Shown: piece after piece, positions 37,598-48,607 of the stretch | How positions within the stretch are numbered: the first letter of the stretch is position 1 | How the letters are laid out: each line of letters begins with the position of its first letter | From: Taiwanofungus camphoratus | Lineage: Eukaryota; Basidiomycota; Agaricomycetes; Polyporales; Taiwanofungaceae | Reading direction: 5' to 3' | Length of the DNA stretch: 64,000 nt | Assembly: GCA_003999685.1 (NCBI GenBank) | Contig: CP021226.1 | Coordinates: 1,240,001 to 1,304,000 of the forward strand | Translations under genes and position numbers: made by a program | Notes under the pieces: generated by a model | Databases searched by the model: none | Seen by the model: only the letters and a program-made list of their open reading frames with translations | What the model was told of the DNA's origin: nothing

Positions 37598-38152
37598 AGA
37601 AGGGACAGACTTCTCCCACACTTTCTCATTGTTCTCTGGTGGAGATCACTATCAATTGCAAGAAGCATTGTGCGTGTGTGCCTAGGCCACATGCGTACAC
37701 TGTTACAAAGGAGATCATGCAGTCGCACAACCCAGGGACTGAGCTTTCTCCCAGTCTTCGGATCCGAGTATTGGCTCCATGCTTCCTTGCTGAGCTTCAG
37801 TCTGATACCCACTCCTCCTGTTGACGGGTATTGCCTTCGGAAGCAGGGGACATCCTATCGCTTTGCATCCTGAGTTCCACCCGTACCCGTCGTGTGGAAA
37901 CCGCGGAAGCAGTGACATCCCGGAACGCTTGCAGTGTGGCGTTGACCGGCCATCTACGCCGAGGCACAAGCACGCCGCTGTTGGAAGGATCTCCGCCTCT
38001 CCGAACGAGGCGTATAGTTCCGCGTTATCTCCCAGGAATGGCACCGTCTCACTGACAGAGCAGAGAGGACGTGTGCCGGGACTCTACATTTGATGGCACC
38101 GCTTGCACGACGTGTCCCTAGCGCCCTCGGCGCCAAGATCCTCAGCGTTCAC
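37598..38152. other. Convergent 3' flanks
   Basis: About 550 bp, no supportable gene. Confidence 0.4.
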
Positions 38153-38688
38153 TTAGTGTGCTATAATTTCCTCCTTGAGGTCGACGGGAAGTGCCTTCTC
38201 TATGAAGTTGGCGAGAGCAGGAGACTTGAAGATGGTCATGAGTGGAAAGAGCAGCTTATCGTGGTCTGACAACGCGCATCGATGAGGCCCGGATTAGTAA
38301 AGTCACCTCTGTCTGCTCGTAGCAATGCTATGTGCATTACGTAGACATCGAATGTTGGTGAATGCAGATAGCGAAAACGCGAAAGTGCTCTGCTGTAGAT
38401 GCTCTCTTTCGCCATGTTGCATTTAACGATGCGTGATAATGAAGCTGTGATGAGCAGAGCCCTTCTCATACCAGGCCAGTGGGTCAATGCCAAAGAAACA
38501 AAGTCTCAGAAACCTGCTTTGTAACTACGCGGTGGGTCTGGACACCGAGCGAGACAAATTAAAGGCTGGAAGAGCATGATTATTGTTGAAGTTGCAGCAT
38601 CTGGAGGCTTAAGAATTATATGAAAACCGGACTTGACAATCAAGTGTGCATGCTTGATCTCAGTCATTCGCGTACGTGCCATCGACAT
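38153..38688 (-). CDS. Unassigned small gene or 3' end of one
   Basis: Two open stretches join across a 44 nt intron (donor GTGACT, branch-like CTAAT, acceptor GTCAG). They give ...SIYSRALSRFRYLHSPTFDV, HIALLRADR, then DHDKLLFPLMTIFKSPALAN, FIEKALPVDLKEEIIAH and a TAA at 38153-38155. The upstream part (ATG 38688, MSMARTRMTEIKHAHLIVKS) may be the first exon or unrelated. The family was not recognised. Confidence 0.35.
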
Positions 38689-38809
38689 GGTCTAATGTTT
38701 TGAGAGTATACAGAGTACAATTTACTGAACCATCAAATATCCCCAAATAAGCGTTTTCTGACAAAAGAAATTCAGTATTGCACCGCGGGAGAGTAAATAC
38801 GAGAGTAAC

Positions 38810-39676
38810 TCACACTGCGTCTGGTGCCTCACTGAGTATAGTCGGACCGCCCGTCATCTCCCGCGTCCATACATCCCTCACAAACCAACCAATGTGACCC
38901 ACTGCGCATCCCATTAGATCACCAGCTGCCGCTCGCCATGTACCGTTCAATAACCAAGCCAGACCAACCAGCGCCAGCGGAAGGTAAGGGGCAGTAATCG
39001 TTACGAGGCCGAATAGGGATATTGGGGTCGACGGATGCCGACGGGACCAGAGATAAATGGGTACAAAGGCAAGCGGGGACGAGAGGAAAGGGAGATTCAC
39101 AAGCGGAGATAGGGCCTACGGGTGAAAGTGTCATTGTACAAACATTTATCAGGAGGACGCACAACGCACAAGAAGCATAATGGAAGATATCAGAAGGAGC
39201 CAAAAGTAATCTGCTCTACGGTTGGCAAACGATGATTCTTCCAACATGCGACTGTATCGCATGCTATACATGAGGTCGTCAGTAAACAAGTCCATATGAA
39301 TAAATATGGGAACAAGGGTACTTACAAAAAGAACATGTGGAAGACGAAGTCTAGTGATATCGAGCCAAAATACAAGAATGTGGTCAAAGCTCTCCATGGC
39401 TATTTCAAACATGTCGGAATAGTTGTTTTAGCATAGGTTCCATAGAAACGTACCTGTACATTCGTAAATGCAGCCTTAAAGCTGAAGTACAGCTGTAGCG
39501 GAGTCACAAGCTGACATTGCTGAACAACATGAGGAAAAAGGACAGTCAGCGACTTGTGGCACTATAGATATACCCGACGTACTTACGACAGCTAAGCTGG
39601 TGAGCACAGAAAGGGCGAGCCATGTTCGAGTTACAGGAGGTATTTGTGTTACCCAGGCCTCAATCCCAACAGGCAT
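38810..39676 (-). CDS. Derlin (Der1-like ERAD membrane protein)
   Basis: Derlins are rhomboid pseudoproteases in the ER membrane that help retrotranslocate misfolded proteins. Exons start with 39676-39587 and 39519-39454 and three or more follow; all join in phase. The protein reads VTQIPPVTRTWLALSVLTSL, QCQLVTPLQLYFSFKAAFTN, PWRALTTFLYFGSISLDFVF, MRYSRMLEESSFANRRADYF, SPLVNLPFLSSPLAFVPIYL, WSRRHPSTPISLFGL and VGHIGWFVRDVWTREM. The WR motif (PWR), the YSRxLEE segment, WSRRxP and GxAVGHxxxFxxDVxP-like end are family hallmarks. No serine-histidine protease dyad is evident, as expected. Its neighbour ALG6 at 24-26 kb also serves the ER, but spacing gives no evidence of co-regulation. Confidence 0.9.
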
Positions 39677-40047
39677 AATGTAGCAGAAAGGACTAAGGAA
39701 GATGGACAAGTCGGTCAGTGATCGAGGACGAACGTGGCCTGATTTCACGTGACTGTAGCACATGTTTCATGACTCCACCCAGTTAGTCCTTTATACATAT
39801 GGTTGAGACTGGCCCAGTGGTGCTGACGTCTCACTTCTGCTACCACTCCGATGGCTATGTGTCTGTTTATGCTGGATGCAAATTCACCGTGGAATCACAC
39901 GTTCTGGACCAGAAAGAGCTTTCGTGTGGTGTTCGAGTCCTCTCCAGATATATGACATAGCCCTCTTCAGCTCGAATACAACGTAGAGGAGTAATCCCAC
40001 ACATGAACATTTTATCCTTCATGCGAATCACGAGAACAACTTGTACT

Positions 40048-41662
40048 TCAATGCAGCACCCCTAATCCCACTGCTCCAGTTTCTTTCCAGTTGCGCTCGT
40101 TTGTGAAAGCAGTGCGGCTCCAGCTTCGAAGGTGCCTGAAATCTACGGATGACCCCTGCCGACGTAATTTCTCGAGACCCTTCGATACTACAGGTCCAGG
40201 CGGTATCTGACGTGTGATTTGAGCATTCCACTGTGTGCAGTTTCCCGCCTCGCTACTAGATTGTAGACCTTGCTTGGCCAAGATAGTCAGCAAACAAACA
40301 ATGGAAATTGCAGACACCAGCATTTGCGGAAAAAAACCGATATTGTCTACACGTCGTTCCGATATTCAATGCCCTGCATTGACGGAAGCTTAGGGTACGC
40401 ACCAATTAGAACACCTGCCATTATCATCAATTAAGCAATTGCATCCAGTTCAATATCCAACTGATTGATCTCACCGTCAAAACCTGGAGCATCCGGCATC
40501 GCGTTTCTCAACTGTGGAATGCTCAGGAGGATGACAAATGCAAGAAGGAGGTAACGGAGCAGCCGTTCTTCCCCTCCTTGTAAGGTTCGGGCCAACACTA
40601 CAAGTGCAACTGTAAAGTGTGCTAACATCCAGCTGACACCAAACAGTAGTAGAGTCCATGCCCGCGCCTCACCCGGCCTAGTGATATACAGCTGGACATC
40701 TCGGCTTGGCGCATCGTAGTCCGATGTATTCATGTAGCTCGCTACATCAGTCGGATTAACAATGAATCTAGAGGTCATTGTGATGGTAGTAAGAGCGCTG
40801 AGCACAATGGGCTGATCGCCGTCAGATGATGCCGCACGCAGCGTGCTGGTTAAGTGGTAGGTGTCAAATGGATACAGGCGAGCTTCATGAACGTCAAGAA
40901 CATGGTCGCTATCAAACTGGAACAGGTTCTGTACGCTGGAACTTCGCGTCTCTTCCTTGAACTCGAACAGGTAAGAGACGCTGGCTTACCTGAGTCTCTG
41001 TCCTGTCCCACTTGCGAACGGAGTTTGCGTTGGATCATAGGAAAACTTTGGGTCGGAGAGGCTTTGGAAAATGACTGGATGTTCGCAGATGAATTTCTAC
41101 AAAGTGCACTTACCCATCGACAAAAACCTTTAGAGGTACAGATGGCACACCGCAAGAAGTACTCCCGTGCGTCCCTTGAGATCCGGGGAGAACGAACTCG
41201 GATCCGCAACCTATGACGGACCAGCGAATGGTTACCGCTGGCTCATCGACGTCAATATCGATATTGTCACCAAGAAGTACTATCTGAGATACAGTCCGTT
41301 ACGTTCAATAAATCCACTTCATAATATAGGTTTCCAGTAAGTGAGCTTACACCAGGACTGTTGTTTGCAATATCCTCAAGTAGACTCTTAAATTTCGGTT
41401 CATCGTCGTCTGAACCCACAAAAGCGAACGAAAGAGACAAAATGAACACCAAGGAGAATGCCATTGCTATGGCGACAATGAATGCAGGACCAAGAGGAAG
41501 GATGCCTGCTTTTGCCACGGTCAGAGGTTTCTTCCTCGAAGAGCGGTTCTGTCCCGGCTTTGTGCCGCCGGAATTAGCATGTGTAGAAGGAGCGACGCTT
41601 GCTGCGTTAGAAGGGTCTCTGATAAGACCAGTGGTGGAAAGGTAGGAATGTCGCGTCGACAT
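40048..41662 (-). CDS. Multispanning membrane protein (resembles fungal DUF4436 family)
   Basis: A Ser/Thr-rich cytosolic leader is followed by a first span (PLGPAFIVAIAMAFSLVFIL). Then comes a soluble region with DLLNVTDC, NIDIDVDEPAVTIRWSVIGC, ARLYPFDTYHLTSTLRA and ITSRFIV-like segments. Two or three spans come at the end (LLLFGVSWMLAHFTVALVVL, LLRYLLLAFVILLSIPQLRN, QMLVSAISIVCLLTILAKQ). Splicing after GFDG removes a 66 nt stretch holding a TAA and yields PDAPGFDGVLIDNIGFFPQM, a conserved-looking junction, so the protein ends at 40048 rather than 40431. The layout matches proteins annotated DUF4436 in Agaricomycetes; function is unknown. The family name is from memory of such sequences and is the least certain part. 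Confidence 0.65.
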
Positions 41663-42550
41663 TGCAGACAGGTCTCGCAGAGTGGAAGAGAATAGCAGGA
41701 ACTAGCGTCGGCCCCACAGTTGCCCAAAGTCCCCTGCAGTAGCGGCCTATAAGCGATCCTCAGCGTCTTCCCTGACACTCGGCATTTAAGCTGTCTGACG
41801 AGGCCAAGCCTTCTCCCGTTCCATTCGAATCAGCCAGAGCCGGTATCACTTGCCTGAACTCCCCGTTCTAGCGACGTTCGAGTCGGGAAGGCTGCACCAA
41901 GAACGTCAAGCGACACACTTCGATGACTGAAGTCAGTATGGCCGTTCAGCGCTTCTTTACACTTCATTGAGGCAATATCGCAAGCGTCTTGGTCCTAAAC
42001 ATCCAATTAGTGATGACTTCAAGACATCAGATACGAACCATGACCGCTTGAGGTGCACTGGCACATATTATGGACAAAAGAAGGAACGGGTCCGGCACAG
42101 GTGGACAATAAGATGTCTTGAGGCATCATCGATTGGAATTCCATTCCTATAGATATGTGTTAACCAGGGTCCAGACATGCGGTTCAACCGCTCTAAAGCC
42201 GCATAAGCGCCCATAGCTATGCCATTTGCTCCGTTCTATGAAACATCCGCGCGTTCCACGACATTTCTGTTGGGACGGCCAGGAGTCGGGAGCGGGCGTA
42301 CTGGCAGCGTGCTTTCGATACCTTGGGAATGCATCACTTCATCACTGGGGACGCTATTTCCAAAGAATACGAGCAACAACCTCTCGAGCCGTCGCTTTCG
42401 TAGCTGACTTCAACCACAGTACACACCTTGTCTACAATCAGGCAGTATCGAAGTGTGACGTCAAGAATCATTTCAAATACCGATCAGCACTAAGGTAGTC
42501 CTACTAGGCAAAGATCTAAGAAAAACGTGCAATCCCAAGTTGACGTCCAT
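41663..42550. other. Intergenic region
   Basis: About 890 bp between the membrane-protein start and the SMYD gene end. No supportable gene. Confidence 0.45.
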
Positions 42551-44183
42551 TCAAGTTTCCGGGTAATGTAAGAGATAATAAGAAATGTTTGAGGAAGAAA
42601 TAGGTGAGATGCACTCACCGCAGTTTCGCCGGATGGATTGGGCATGCAATAATTCCTGCAGAGCATGAATCTCTTCACAGGGACCACTTTTGTCTCCTTC
42701 CTTTCCGAAGTTTTCTAGTATGCTGGAGGCAGCAGTAAGGTACGCTCGAGCAACTTGTTCTAATTTTTCAAACTCAGATGCGGTCGTGAGAGGGCCTTCT
42801 GCACGGTCAATACCCGAAATCATTGCATTCCATGCAACTTTTGCTAGTTCGAGAGCGTGCATGCCTGACGTGCAAGTCAAACTGCGTAGTTTTCCTGCAG
42901 TATTTGAAGCTGGACTCACCAACTTGAGGGTAATTAACGGGATATATCAGTACATATAGGGCCAGGAGTGTCTGACCGACTGCGAGAGCCTCATCATAGG
43001 CTCCATCGTGTGAAGTTTTACTGAAGGACTCGGAAACACCGGGGAGATACGACTCATGAAGCAAAGGGAGAAGCTCTTTGGGCATCGCCGCAAAGCGTGG
43101 CGGCTGGGGAGGTATGCCATCTATTTTGTCTTCGCTGCCAAATATGAAAACCCGGAGCATTGATTCAAGCGCAGCAAGCTCGTCTGAGCCCCATCCAGGT
43201 GGGAAAACGGGGTTGTGAGTTTCATTGAAGGCACACAAGAGACAAGTGCAGATGAAGCCGTAATTGAACTGTAACGCGTGTCGGCGGATCTCAAAGGGTA
43301 ATGCAGGATCCAGGTAAGGTATAGTGATCTGATGCCAAACGCGCGTCAACATTAAATGTGCGTAGTTTTTGATGAGTCGTACCTCTTCACCTTCAGCTAT
43401 ATCACGCAGGGTCACGACCTCCATCCGGACTGGCTGAGACGGTGTGATGATGTACTTCACGACAGCGTTGGGGATACATGAATGGTTAAATGACCGGCTA
43501 GCCAAAGGAAAGATACCGTGCGCGTATGAATTCAGGTGAGAGTGCAAAATGAAGTTATTGTTCCCAAAGCGAGCGTACATGTCCTTTGCGACACTTGGCC
43601 CACCTGCTGCACTGAATCCGCATACCGGCGGCGTCTCGAGGTTGTGGTCTGGGCCTTTCACGAGCTCCATGAAGACTGAAAATGGGCCAGAATCGTCATT
43701 GGGCAAATTGTAGTCGTTGTAAACGAGTATCTCCGCGAGCAATTGCGATAGTAGCACTGCGTCGACCTGATCTTGATGAGACAAAGCTTGATATTCGGGA
43801 GAAGTGACGTAAAGATTATAAGATTTGCATATTCGTCGGTGGTGGGCTTTCCATTGTCTCGTTTGGCCTAAGATCAGTGCAGAAGCAAGCCAGGTCACTC
43901 AGGTTCGCGTTTTAAGCAGACTCTTGAGCGCACATTCTGATCCACAATACCAATATGAGCTACATCCCGAGCATTTTCGAAGTTTTATCTCTGCCGAGGC
44001 TAGTATGTGACAGCCGTCGCAGCGGAATCCTTTTTCTGGATGAAGTAGACAAGTCGACAATGAGGGGATGGAAGCCACAACACTACCCGATGCCAAAGAT
44101 ACAGTAGCTGAAGCTTTATTTCTTGCCGTTGGGTGTGAACCAAGACGAACCAGACCAAAACTGAGCTGCCTGTGCGAATTCAT
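42551..44183 (-). CDS. SMYD-type SET/MYND-domain lysine methyltransferase
   Basis: Probably transfers methyl from S-adenosylmethionine to a lysine of a histone or other protein. The MYND zinc finger is split by an intron: CDGCH...LRKCSGCSSYWYCGSEC, then QTRQWKAHHRRICK. The SET core has GIFPLASRSFNHSCIPNAVV (the NHSCxPN cofactor/substrate motif), VVTLRDIAEGEE and, across a 54 nt intron, ITIPYLDPALPFEIRRHALQ. The post-SET cysteines follow as FNYGFICTCLLCAF. A helical C-terminal repeat region (LAKVAWNAMISGIDRAEGPL, RAYLTAASSILENFG) follows as in SMYD2/3. The true last exon is uncertain: a strong donor (GTGAGTGC) near 42618 suggests that the ORF end at 42551 is intronic and a short exon lies just left of it. 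Start at 44183. Confidence 0.85.
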
Positions 44184-44700
44184 TCAGGCTCCTGCCCATC
44201 TCGTCGTTGTCCGTAAGGGTAGTACATGAGCATATATCACATGATCTATACATATACATGATCAGACTTTCATTGACTCCCCTACACCACCTACTATACA
44301 CTGCATGTGTTCGACCCATAATGACATATGCAAGCATGGCATGGTGGACAGGAAACAACTTCACATCGACTACCTAGAATGGGTCAAAGACAAGCACTAA
44401 GGCTTATATGCACAGTGTTCAGAACCACACTGATAGTAGCACTAGAAATTGAAGCAGCAATTACTCCAATCTGACACCATCTAGACCTCATGAGCAACAT
44501 GGCAGCCATCTGGTTCAATAAACTGACCCCTTGAGCCCAATTCTACAAAGACTACCATCAGAATGGAGGATCCTGGAAGCAATGGCACCACCACCATCTC
44601 TATCAACTCATGTAAAACTTACAGTGAGATGAAAGTCTCCAATGAAAATGACAAGACTTTGCAAACTTGTGCTACACTCAGATCCACAAGATGAGCAAAT
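44184..44700. other. Transition from gene space to CpG-free repeats
   Basis: CpG dinucleotides are normal up to about 44370 and then vanish. No gene is seen. Confidence 0.5.
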
Positions 44701-45328
44701 CCTATCACTGTGCCTATCATTGATAGGCCTAATACTCCTTTGTGTTCTGAAAATGCCCATTTTCAGTCTTCTATATGTCTATAGACTATCTCATGGATCA
44801 TCAGGACAGGGACCCACTGTCCAAGCATTATAAAACCCATCAAGAATTCTAGTCAATGCATTGATAAGGCCAGAAATCACCTGAGCCCAGAAATTGATCA
44901 TTTTCAATCTATTTTCAGTTTTCTCTTGCAACTAATGACAGGTCTGAACAGCTCCAGGCATCACTTGAACAGGCCAAAGAAGGCTGGCCTTCACTTGCAC
45001 TTGAAGAATCCCTTTTCAAGTGGCAGTCATGCCACACTGATAGGTCTGGTACACCTCTGTGCTCTGAAATCATATATGTATTTTCAGTCTCCTGCACCCT
45101 TCTCGGCTGTACTGGCAAGCTTTGGAGGTCCAAATGTTGTAACAAGAAACTGAGAATCTCACTCTATCACTGAGAGATGACCTCATTTGACAGATGGGTG
45201 CATTACATGTGTCTGATCATACCCTGGCCATCCCACCTTCCTATCCAGAAAGAACAATGGGATTTCCAATAATAGAAGTTTTGTATGGTACTTTGAAAGC
45301 CCTGCTGTAAGGGAGTGGTCCCCCGCAC
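44700..45328 (+). repeat. Degenerate tandem Z repeats
   Basis: Three related units begin near 44724 (TGATAGGCCTAATACTCC), 44861 (TGATAAGGCCAGAAATCACC) and 45038 (TGATAGGTCTGGTACACC), each followed by a CTGAAA...TTTTCAGT-like segment. The third is homologous over about 200 bp, in reverse orientation, to 55150-55390, including AGAACAATGGGATTTCCAA. Nearly CpG-free. Confidence 0.6.
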
Positions 45329-46310
45329 TGATACAACTTAGGGAGTCCTGGAAGAGGGGAACCTAGGGAGTAGGTCCAATGTGTCACAAGATAGGTGAAG
45401 TAGTGGGATGTGGTGCCTAAGGGGAATACCAAAAGAAATGGTGAGCAAACAGAGAAACCACCTAGACTATGATCAGGGGTCTAGAAGTCAAATGTGTGTG
45501 CAAGAGAGTAAGTGGCCAATAAGTCCTGCACAACAGGATCTTGTGCCAAAGTGTGGACAGTCCTGAGGAGGTAAGAACATGGTCTTCTGGTCCTAAGGCA
45601 GTGGGCTGGTAGACTACTGGCCAAGTACAAAGATGTCAAAGAGAACTGAGGGTGAACTGATAGTAAACCACAAAACTGATGAATAACTGAAAACTGATAT
45701 ACTCAGGAGAGGGGCTGCTGCTGAGGGATGCTGGCATAAGAATGGAGTGGGGATCTGGCATAGATGATGACTGGCTGGCTAAACTGGATGCAACATGTGT
45801 CTATAGGGTATAATGAGGGCGGAGGCATGCTGGATGAGGAGGGGAGAGAACTGCTGGATGCTCAGACTGAAGTCACTCTGACTTCAGAAATGTAGGATGT
45901 AGGAGGACATAAAACTGCTGCAATATAGGATGTAGTACTGGCTGCTGGCTGAGAATAAACATAAAGATGATAGAGGAGAACCTTGTCAGACTGTTGGAAG
46001 ATCTTAGAGCAGGAGAAACAATCTGAACTCTGGGGAACAAGCCTGTAGATTCTGAGAGGCAAGATGGGAGCACATATCTTACTTGCTGTCTGGTAGGTAC
46101 AGGAGACTACATAAGGGACCCATGGTGTCAAAGTATCTTATGCAAAATAAAATTGAAAAAATTGAAAACAAACTGAAAATTGTTAAGTCTGGAAACTGAT
46201 CAGTGTACCATATGGGAAACTAAACCTAAGAGGAAAATGAACCAGAAACTCTGAATGTGGTAGAATGGTTACTTGAGGATGGCACAAGGGAAGGGATGCT
46301 TATCTGGAGA
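45329..46310 (-). repeat. Old copy of LTR-like repeat Y (reverse)
   Basis: Aligns through its length with 53832-54835 in the same orientation (for example GGGAGTAGGTCCAA, TCCTGCACAACAGGATCTT, GCACAAGG.AGGGATGCTTAT). Differences are dominated by CpG changed to TpG or CpA. Starts TGATACAACTTAGGG. Confidence 0.75.
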
Positions 46311-46514
46311 TTATCACTAGAAAAGACAGGTTGTTACAAGACAGTAATGGTATGGACATACATTTTCATTTCTCTTCACTTTATCAGACTAGCAGGTTGT
46401 GTACACTTACAATTACTATCATCATTTCTGATGGGCTGACTGTCACCCGCTCAGTTATGGACTATGCTCAAAAGGGGCCACTCAGACCTCTGATGTTACT
46501 GACTGATAGAACTA

Positions 46515-46558
46515 TGGACTTAATTGTTTTTTCTTTTCCTTTGTTTGTCACACCATGG
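46515..46558 (+). repeat. Fragment shared with chromovirus leader
   Basis: The segment with TTTCCTTTGTTTGTCACACC matches, in reverse, the region at about 61730-61775 upstream of the gypsy gag, so it is a piece of that element's LTR or leader. Confidence 0.55.
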
Positions 46559-46852
46559 ATGTGTTGATGAGTCCTATGGCCTCCTGGGCTCTGAATTGCA
46601 ATTTTAAAAGCTTCCTAACCCTCTCACAGACCATCCTACAGCTTTTCTATAATCTATGACATCTGGGATAGGCTCCTAAGATGTTCCTAACACATCCTTC
46701 ACATTCTAAACCCTTCTAATATCCTACAAAGTTCTGCGAAGTCATGCGAAGTGCTACAAAGCTTTGAATGCTAGCTATGAAGTTCCTAACTCCTGCTAAG
46801 TCCACTATCAGACACTGCTGGCCCTCCTATTGGGTCCAGGCCTCATCTTCTA

Positions 46853-48468
46853 CAGTGACTCACAAAACTGTTGTGATGTTTGTCACTTTCTGACTGTTTG
46901 ATCTATATCTCAGCAACCAGATATGTGATAGCTTCAAATGTTATATCATTAGAAAGCCCTGCATTGTGGTGTTCCAATGCAGTATCTATTATAAAAAAAA
47001 GACAAGTATATGTGAAGATATGTACCATTCTTTCAGAAAGTCCATTGCAACAGTTTTGTTGCTGGCATTTTACAGATCAAATATTGGCAGATGGTGACAG
47101 GACATTATGTTTGCTGGGCTTGAATCTTTTTGTACAAGTCATGTAACCTTAAGAAAAGTTCAATATAGCATAAACAAGCAATAATATCAACTTAAACCAC
47201 ACTTTCATCATTATGAAATCCCTCTCTTCAGACATTATCAATCAAATTCTTTTTCTGCTTGATTTAGGCCAATCTGCTTATCAAATATCCAGCTCTGCTG
47301 GTGCACATTATAGTACTATCACCAGAATACACTCTAGACTTCATCCTACCCTTCTCAAGTCCTCTGGTGGCCACCCAGCCAAGCTTTCCTCCACTGATAT
47401 TTGTCATGCTATTCACTTAATTAGCACTGGAAAGGCTGAAAGTGCTGTTCAAGTGTCTAAAACACTTCAGGATATTAAGAACAACCTATATCCCCACAGA
47501 CCATGCATCATTCTCTGAGAAAAACAGGTATGAAGGCTGTGGTGAAGAAGAAACAACCACTACTATCAAAGTGTCATCAGAAGGAGAGGTTGAACTTTGC
47601 TGTGAGTCATCAGCACTGGACTGTGGATGATTGGAAGAAGGTTATATGGTCTGATGAGACCAAAATCAATTGCCTGGGGTCAGATGGAAGGAAATGGGCA
47701 TGGAAAAAGCCAGGAAAGGGTCTTAGTGCCAGGCTGGTGGAGGGAACAGTCAAGTTTGATAGAGGGAGTGTCATGGTATGGGGTGTATGACTTGGGAAGA
47801 AGTTGGATTGGCATGCAAGATTGATGGGAGGATGGATGCAGACCTTTATGTCAGCATCTTGGAGGATGAACTTCAAGGATCACTTGATTACTATGGTCTA
47901 ACCCCTCAAGATGTCATCTTCCAGCAAGTTAATGACCTCAAGCACACTAGCAAAAAGGCTAAAAGGTGGTTTCAGGACCATGATTTTAATGTCATGGTAT
48001 GGCCAGCTCAGTCTCCAGACCTCAATCCTATTGTGCACCTTTGACAACACTTGAAAACAAGGCTTGCAGGGTATGAAAAGCCTTCAAGTGGGATTTTGAA
48101 GCTTTAGAAGTGTGTAGAGAAGGAATGGGATGCAATTGATGCTTCTGTGTGTCAAAATTTGATAGAAAGTATGCCTAGAAGGGTAAAGGCTGTGATAAAG
48201 GCAAAAGGAGGATATACTAAGTACTAATAATTTGGATTTTCTATTCCATATTATGCTAGCAACAAAACTGTTGCAATGAACTCTCTGAAAGAATGATAGA
48301 TAGCTTCCCATATACTTGTTCATTTCTTATGATAGATACCACATTGGAAAGCCATGATGCAGGGCTTTCTAATGGTCCAACATTTGAAGCTATTGCATAT
48401 CTGATTGCTGAGATATAGGCCAAAAAGTCAGAAAGTGACAAACATTGCAACAGTTTTGTGAGTCACTG
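46853..48468 (+). mobile_element. Tc1/mariner DNA transposon, inactive
   Basis: A 1616 bp element flanked by TA (46851-46852, 48469-48470). The ends are long imperfect terminal inverted repeats of about 230 bp starting CAGTGACTCACAAAACTGTT and containing an inner CAACAGTTTTGTTGC repeat. It carries one broken transposase gene and is nested in an old X repeat. Confidence 0.92.
47213..48227 (+). pseudogene. Tc1/mariner transposase, broken
   Basis: The N-terminal helix-turn-helix (QSAYQISSSAGAHYSTITRI) is followed by a frameshift near 47500. The catalytic part then reads LRKTGMKAVVKKKQPLLSKC, WTVDDWKKVIWSDETKINCL, KWAWKKPGKG, a TGA near 47788, and after a frame change FQQVNDLKHTSKKAKRWF and WPAQSPDLNPIVHL followed by another TGA. 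The DDE triad is spoiled. The first Asp (SDETK) is kept, but the second Asp (QQDND in relatives) is Val and the third acid (NPIEHLW) is Val with the Trp turned to a stop. The end reads RVKAVIKAKGGYTKY. No active enzyme can be made from this copy. Confidence 0.88.
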
Positions 48469-48553
48469 TATGTATGGTAGAGACCCCTCAGTATATGCTA
48501 TTCCCCCACTTGAGAATACAAAGCCCATTGGCAGCTACAATCTCATAGTGTGT

Positions 48554-48607
48554 TGATAGGTCCAGTACAACTTCATGCCCTGAAATCATGTATTTTCGGT
48601 CTCCCGT
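48554..48607 (+). repeat. Z repeat fragment cut by X
   Basis: TGATAGGTCCAGTACAACTT through TATTTTCGGTCTCC matches the start of the Z units at 45038 and 55390 (reverse), and stops exactly where the X copy begins. Confidence 0.6.

Larger units (their letters stand above)
46565..48554 (+). repeat. Old copy of LTR-like repeat X, interrupted by Tc1/mariner
   Basis: Begins TGATGAGTCCTATGGCCTCC as the young copy at 51705 does, runs to 46850, and resumes at 48471 with GGTAGAGACCCCTCAG. About 480 bp of the X interior is missing at the interruption. CpGs of the young copy appear here as TG or CA (CTATCGGACACTGCCGG became CTATCAGACACTGCTGG). Confidence 0.75.

Noticed and set aside
39925-39945. TTCGAGTCC resembling a tRNA T-loop
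   Set aside because: No acceptor stem, D-arm or anticodon arm could be paired around it.
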